Source: JAABRU01 sp041390465 (lineage in GTDB: Bacteria > Desulfobacterota > Desulfobacteria > Desulfobacterales > Desulfococcaceae). From it: a stretch of DNA of 64,000 bases. This document shows, in pieces, positions 60,980 through 64,000 of the stretch. The notes under the pieces are model-generated. The model did no database searches, was not told where the DNA came from, and saw only the letters and a program-made list of their open reading frames with translations. The number at the start of each line of letters is the position of its first letter. The first letter of the stretch is position 1. The stretch lies in assembly GCA_041390465.1 (NCBI GenBank), contig JAWKPW010000005.1:38082-102081 (forward strand). Direction: 5' to 3'. The translations under genes and the position numbers were made by a program.

Positions 60980-63543
60980 TTTTTTGTCCTTTCTTTCCGG
61001 CCCTGAAGCATCTCTGTGAGTCTGCTGACATATTTTCTGATTTCCTCGGCCCCCGCGTGCATTTCATGGGAAGTGGCCGAGCTTTCCTGGGCAGCGGCCG
61101 CAATCTGCTGGGCCAGTCTGTCAAACTGAACTGCCGCAATGCTGATCTGCTCTATTCCCCCGGATACATCCCTGCTGGCCCTTGTGATTTCATCTGTCTT
61201 TTCTCCCATGACTGTGGCAGATTCAATGATGCCGTCAAAATCAGCGTTTACCTGCTTGATTGAACGGGCAGTGCCTGCAATGCGTCTGACAATGGCATCC
61301 AGCAGCTCCTGTGTGTCTCTGGCAGCCGCGGCAGAGCGGAGGGCCAGATTTCTCACCTCGGATGCCACCACGGCAAATCCGGCTCCGGCTTCTCCTGCCC
61401 TGGCCGCCTCCACAGCCGCGTTCAAAGCCAGCAGATTGGTCTGAAAGGCAATTTCATCAATGGTGGTGATAATTTTTCGGATATGCGCACTGTCAGCTTC
61501 AATTTCGTTCATCTGTATGGTGACGTTCACAAGGGATTTGAGGGACTGTCCGGATTTTTCTATATTCTTGCGCATCAGTTCTCCGGCTCCGGCGGTGAGT
61601 TCCGAGGTCTCCCGGCTGGCTGCGCGCATTTCCTCCAGAGAAGCCGAAGACTGCTCAGATGCTGCGGCCTGTTCGGACGCTCCTTCAGAAAGAAGCTGAC
61701 TTGCGGATGCCACCTGATCTGCTGCCGCAGACACGCGCTCTGCCCATTGATTCAGTCCTTCGGCCACCTGTTTCACAGGTTTTCCAATGGACAGGGTCAT
61801 GCGGATGGCAAAAAAAATGATTGCCAGGATTCCGATGCCCCCAGTGCCATAGACCCAGAATTCCAGTTCCCGAATTGCGGCAAATGCCTCTTTTTCATCT
61901 GTTTCCGCAATCAGGGCCCATGTATTTTTTCCCACCCGCAGAGGAGCATAGGAGGACAGAACCTTAGTGTTCCTGTAATCTGTGATGATTTCCGCTCCTG
62001 TTTTTCCTGCAAGGGCTTCCTGCACTGCGCGGGTGTCCACTTTTCCTTTTTCCGGATTTGACAGGGAAGCCCGCACAGAACGGTTTGCAGGATCCAGAAC
62101 CGCATCAGAGCGCATCAGTCTGTCCTGTCCCACCAGATAGGTTTCTCCGCGTTCTCCCATGCCATCCCGCTGGTGCATGAATGCGTTGATCGGTTCCAGT
62201 CCCATGCGGACAGCCACAATCAGCTCGATTTCACTCTTTTGAATCAGGGGGAGAGCCATAAAAATGGACGGGGCATTGTCCGCTGCGGCATAAAGGGACA
62301 CATCAGAAATGGCAAAAGATTTTGTTTCCAGCACCGTGTGAATCAGTCTGCCCAGATCGCTTTGGGCATAGGGGCCTTTGAGAATGTCTGTACGGTAATC
62401 CGGCCCCTGTTTCACTGTGCAGAAGATATGGCCGTCCGGATGGATCAGATACAGATCCGCATATCCGAACTGTTCGGCATAATGGGTGAGAAAATCTTTT
62501 TGTCCGTCAGTATCAGGATTGATGATCTCTTCCAGATCCATAACCGTCACAATGGCCCAGTTCATGCCGGCAATCAGCAGGGGATCATAACGGATGAGTT
62601 CGGGAATCCCCTTGATGCCAATCCGGATTCTCTGGCCGGATATGCCGGACAAAGCCTTTTGTGCATCCGGATCCGTGAGTTCCTGTCCGAATGTTCCTTT
62701 GACAATCAGCCGGGTGCTTCGGCCTGAAACAGTATCACCATTTCTGCCGGCCAGCCAGGTTTCTCCGCTGAAGCCCATTCCCTCCCGTTTCTGAACAATG
62801 GCATTGAGATCATCCGTACCCAGCCGGATGACAAGGGTTCCGATGAGTCTTCCATAATCCATGACCGGAGCGGACAAAAATGCGCAATACTGCCCTTCTG
62901 CCGGATACTGCCTGAAATCCTGCAGATTCACTGTGGCCAGTCCCGCGAGAAAAGACCGGGCAAGCGCGCTGTCTTTGAGACTGCCGGTGATAAGGTTCTG
63001 TCCTTCCTCTCCGTTTTTTTTCAGGCTGTAAACAACAGAACCGGCAGCATTGACAAGATACATATCCTCATATCCGTATGTCCTGCTCATTTCTGCAAAC
63101 GATTTTTCAAAAAGGGTCAGCAGATACCGATACAGATCACCTCCGATTTTTCCCTGATCAAAATCAAAAGACTGCTCAAAGCGTTTCAGGGCATCTGATA
63201 TGGTACTGGTCTTGGAAATCACAGCAAGATTGGAAAGATGATCCCGGAAATATTTTTCCACCTGCTCTTTTTTGATCTGCTGCACCACGGCAAACTTGTC
63301 AAAAGCCGCTTTTTCCAAATTTGCGACAATCTTCACCAGAAAATCCGCATTCTTTTCATGCCGGGCAAAAAAATCCTGAATGCGGACTTTTTTGATTTCC
63401 CGCAGACTTTCCAACTGGCCGAAAACCTGCCGGGAAATGGCTCTTTCTGCTTTGAAAAGAGAGATTGCGCCGATAATGGCAAAGGGAAGGATGCCGATAA
63501 GCAGATAGGACAGTATGAGTTTGGTTCTGAGTCTCATAGGCAA
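60976..63543 (-). CDS. methyl-accepting chemotaxis protein with two tandem Cache sensor modules
   Basis: 855 residues. A first membrane helix at about 8-30, then a very long extracytoplasmic part, about 30-585, made of two similar modules: each shows EDMYLVNAAGSVVYSLKKNG or ADLYLIHPDGHIFCTVKQGP, a R/D-rich loop, FLSAPVMDYGRLIGTLVIRL or FMALPLIQKSEIELIVAVRM, and GMGFSGETWLAGRNGD or GMGERGETYLVGQDRL. The second helix is at about 588-610; the signalling tip at about 695-725 (AFQTNLLALNAA...AARAGEAGAGFAVV) is canonical. ATG 63543 is in a TATGAGACTC context with CTATG upstream, and the alternative ATG is two codons later. Its 3' end overlaps the nnr start, so they form an operon. Confidence 0.93.
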   Translation of the reverse strand: MPMRLRTKLILSYLLIGILPFAIIGAISLFKAERAISRQVFGQLESLREIKKVRIQDFFARHEKNADFLVKIVANLEKAAFDKFAVVQQIKKEQVEKYFRDHLSNLAVISKTSTISDALKRFEQSFDFDQGKIGGDLYRYLLTLFEKSFAEMSRTYGYEDMYLVNAAGSVVYSLKKNGEEGQNLITGSLKDSALARSFLAGLATVNLQDFRQYPAEGQYCAFLSAPVMDYGRLIGTLVIRLGTDDLNAIVQKREGMGFSGETWLAGRNGDTVSGRSTRLIVKGTFGQELTDPDAQKALSGISGQRIRIGIKGIPELIRYDPLLIAGMNWAIVTVMDLEEIINPDTDGQKDFLTHYAEQFGYADLYLIHPDGHIFCTVKQGPDYRTDILKGPYAQSDLGRLIHTVLETKSFAISDVSLYAAADNAPSIFMALPLIQKSEIELIVAVRMGLEPINAFMHQRDGMGERGETYLVGQDRLMRSDAVLDPANRSVRASLSNPEKGKVDTRAVQEALAGKTGAEIITDYRNTKVLSSYAPLRVGKNTWALIAETDEKEAFAAIRELEFWVYGTGGIGILAIIFFAIRMTLSIGKPVKQVAEGLNQWAERVSAAADQVASASQLLSEGASEQAAASEQSSASLEEMRAASRETSELTAGAGELMRKNIEKSGQSLKSLVNVTIQMNEIEADSAHIRKIITTIDEIAFQTNLLALNAAVEAARAGEAGAGFAVVASEVRNLALRSAAAARDTQELLDAIVRRIAGTARSIKQVNADFDGIIESATVMGEKTDEITRASRDVSGGIEQISIAAVQFDRLAQQIAAAAQESSATSHEMHAGAEEIRKYVSRLTEMLQGRKERTKK

Positions 63544-64000
63544 AAGCAGCTCCCTGGGTTCAGTTGTCAGTTATCAGGCTGTCAGTGAGCAGTTGCCGGT
63601 TTCCTGTATCTCTTTTTCCGTTATCCAGAGCGACTGAAACCGAATGCATGACACCTGTTTTTGAATCTTGTACAGCTATGCTGCACCGGACTTTCAAAAT
63701 CCGGCATACCGCTGTATTCCCGGTCATTCCCGTGAAAACCGGAATCCGGCAGTTCCGGTATATTCCGGATACCGGTTTTCGTCAGTATGATGACAGGTCT
63801 AACATTGGTTATATAATGCATAAGAAAGCTGCGCAAGAGAAAATACACTTTTTCTGCAATGGACATGTCCTGAATCCCAAACGGAAAGTTGAGAGGTTGC
63901 GGTTGTTGTCAAACTTTCCCTTTGGGAATGTTTAATAACTGATATTATACCGCAGTTTCAAAAATCAGAGCCCCGGACTCTTTGACCGTTATGCCAATTC
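63544..64000. other. intergenic at the right edge
   Basis: Contains a GTCATTCC-type inverted repeat (63723-63794), and the last bases (TATGCCAATTC) look like the left end of another family-1 element that would continue outside. A GGAAAGTTGAGAGGTTGCGG...CAAACTTTCC stem lies at 63881-63918. No gene seen. Confidence 0.55.
63723..63794. repeat. GTCATTCCCGTGAAAACCGG-type inverted repeat
   Basis: Ends GTCATTCCCGTGAAAACCGG and CCGGTTTTCGTCAGTATGATGAC. Relative of copies at 15411, 27312 and 28076. Confidence 0.55.

Noticed and set aside
1..64000. tRNA, rRNA or riboswitch genes
   Set aside because: I looked for cloverleaf ends, conserved rRNA segments and common riboswitch cores and saw none that I could support by eye.

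Overview
This 64 kb window comes from a Gram-negative, motile and probably anaerobic bacterium. Lipid A and lipoprotein genes (lpxK, lnt) show an outer membrane. Three methyl-accepting chemotaxis proteins, TRAP and ABC solute-binding proteins and indolepyruvate:ferredoxin oxidoreductase fit a sulfate-reducing Desulfobacterota lineage (Desulfonema-like). The lineage is inference; there is no rRNA or tRNA here to fix it.

Layout. 1-4.7 kb is a decayed region: an ankyrin-repeat relic, an IS4-type transposase relic, a broken AbrB/PIN toxin-antitoxin pair and UPF0175 remnants. 4.8-11.4 kb holds a chemoreceptor with a solute-binding protein, a GGDEF diguanylate cyclase, a PilZ protein and lnt. 11.5-16.3 kb mixes relics (Uma2, HigA, an acyltransferase) with an intact ketoacyl synthase/acyl carrier protein pair bracketed by inverted repeats. 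16.3-22 kb carries a HAD-NadD fusion, a YhaN-like ATPase and an FGE-fold protein. 22.2-27.2 kb is a second chemosensory block: one chemoreceptor and three paralogous PF04392-type binding proteins with no permease. 27.3-32.5 kb contains repeats and pseudogenes, including a YhaO/SbcD-like nuclease that would be the usual partner of YhaN, and two YeeE/YedE transporters. 32.6-35.5 kb is panB (frameshifted), a UDP-glucuronate decarboxylase and lpxK. 36-40.6 kb is a heavily decayed AT-rich island with an ISAzo13-type transposase, DUF4268 and PIN relics and an attC-like palindrome. 40.8-46.5 kb is rsmH (frameshifted)-ftsL-ftsI followed by iorAB. 46.6-50.8 kb is a TRAP transporter interrupted by a PD-(D/E)XK (Rpn-type) gene with a partial duplicate. 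51-64 kb contains rdgB, two more solute-binding proteins, a lipase, dgt, a lone ABC ATPase, an ADP-ribosylglycohydrolase, the NAD(P)HX repair gene nnr (interrupted) and a large double-sensor chemoreceptor.

Two themes dominate. First, small palindromic or terminal-inverted-repeat elements of at least four families fill almost every intergenic space, and one palindrome seems to be translated inside iorA. Second, chemoreceptors lie beside solute-binding proteins that lack transport partners, which suggests binding-protein-dependent chemotaxis. Many genes carry frameshifts. Because one is in rsmH, normally a conserved housekeeping gene, some may be sequencing or assembly errors rather than true decay; long intact genes such as the 3.5 kb YhaN-like ATPase show that quality is not poor throughout.
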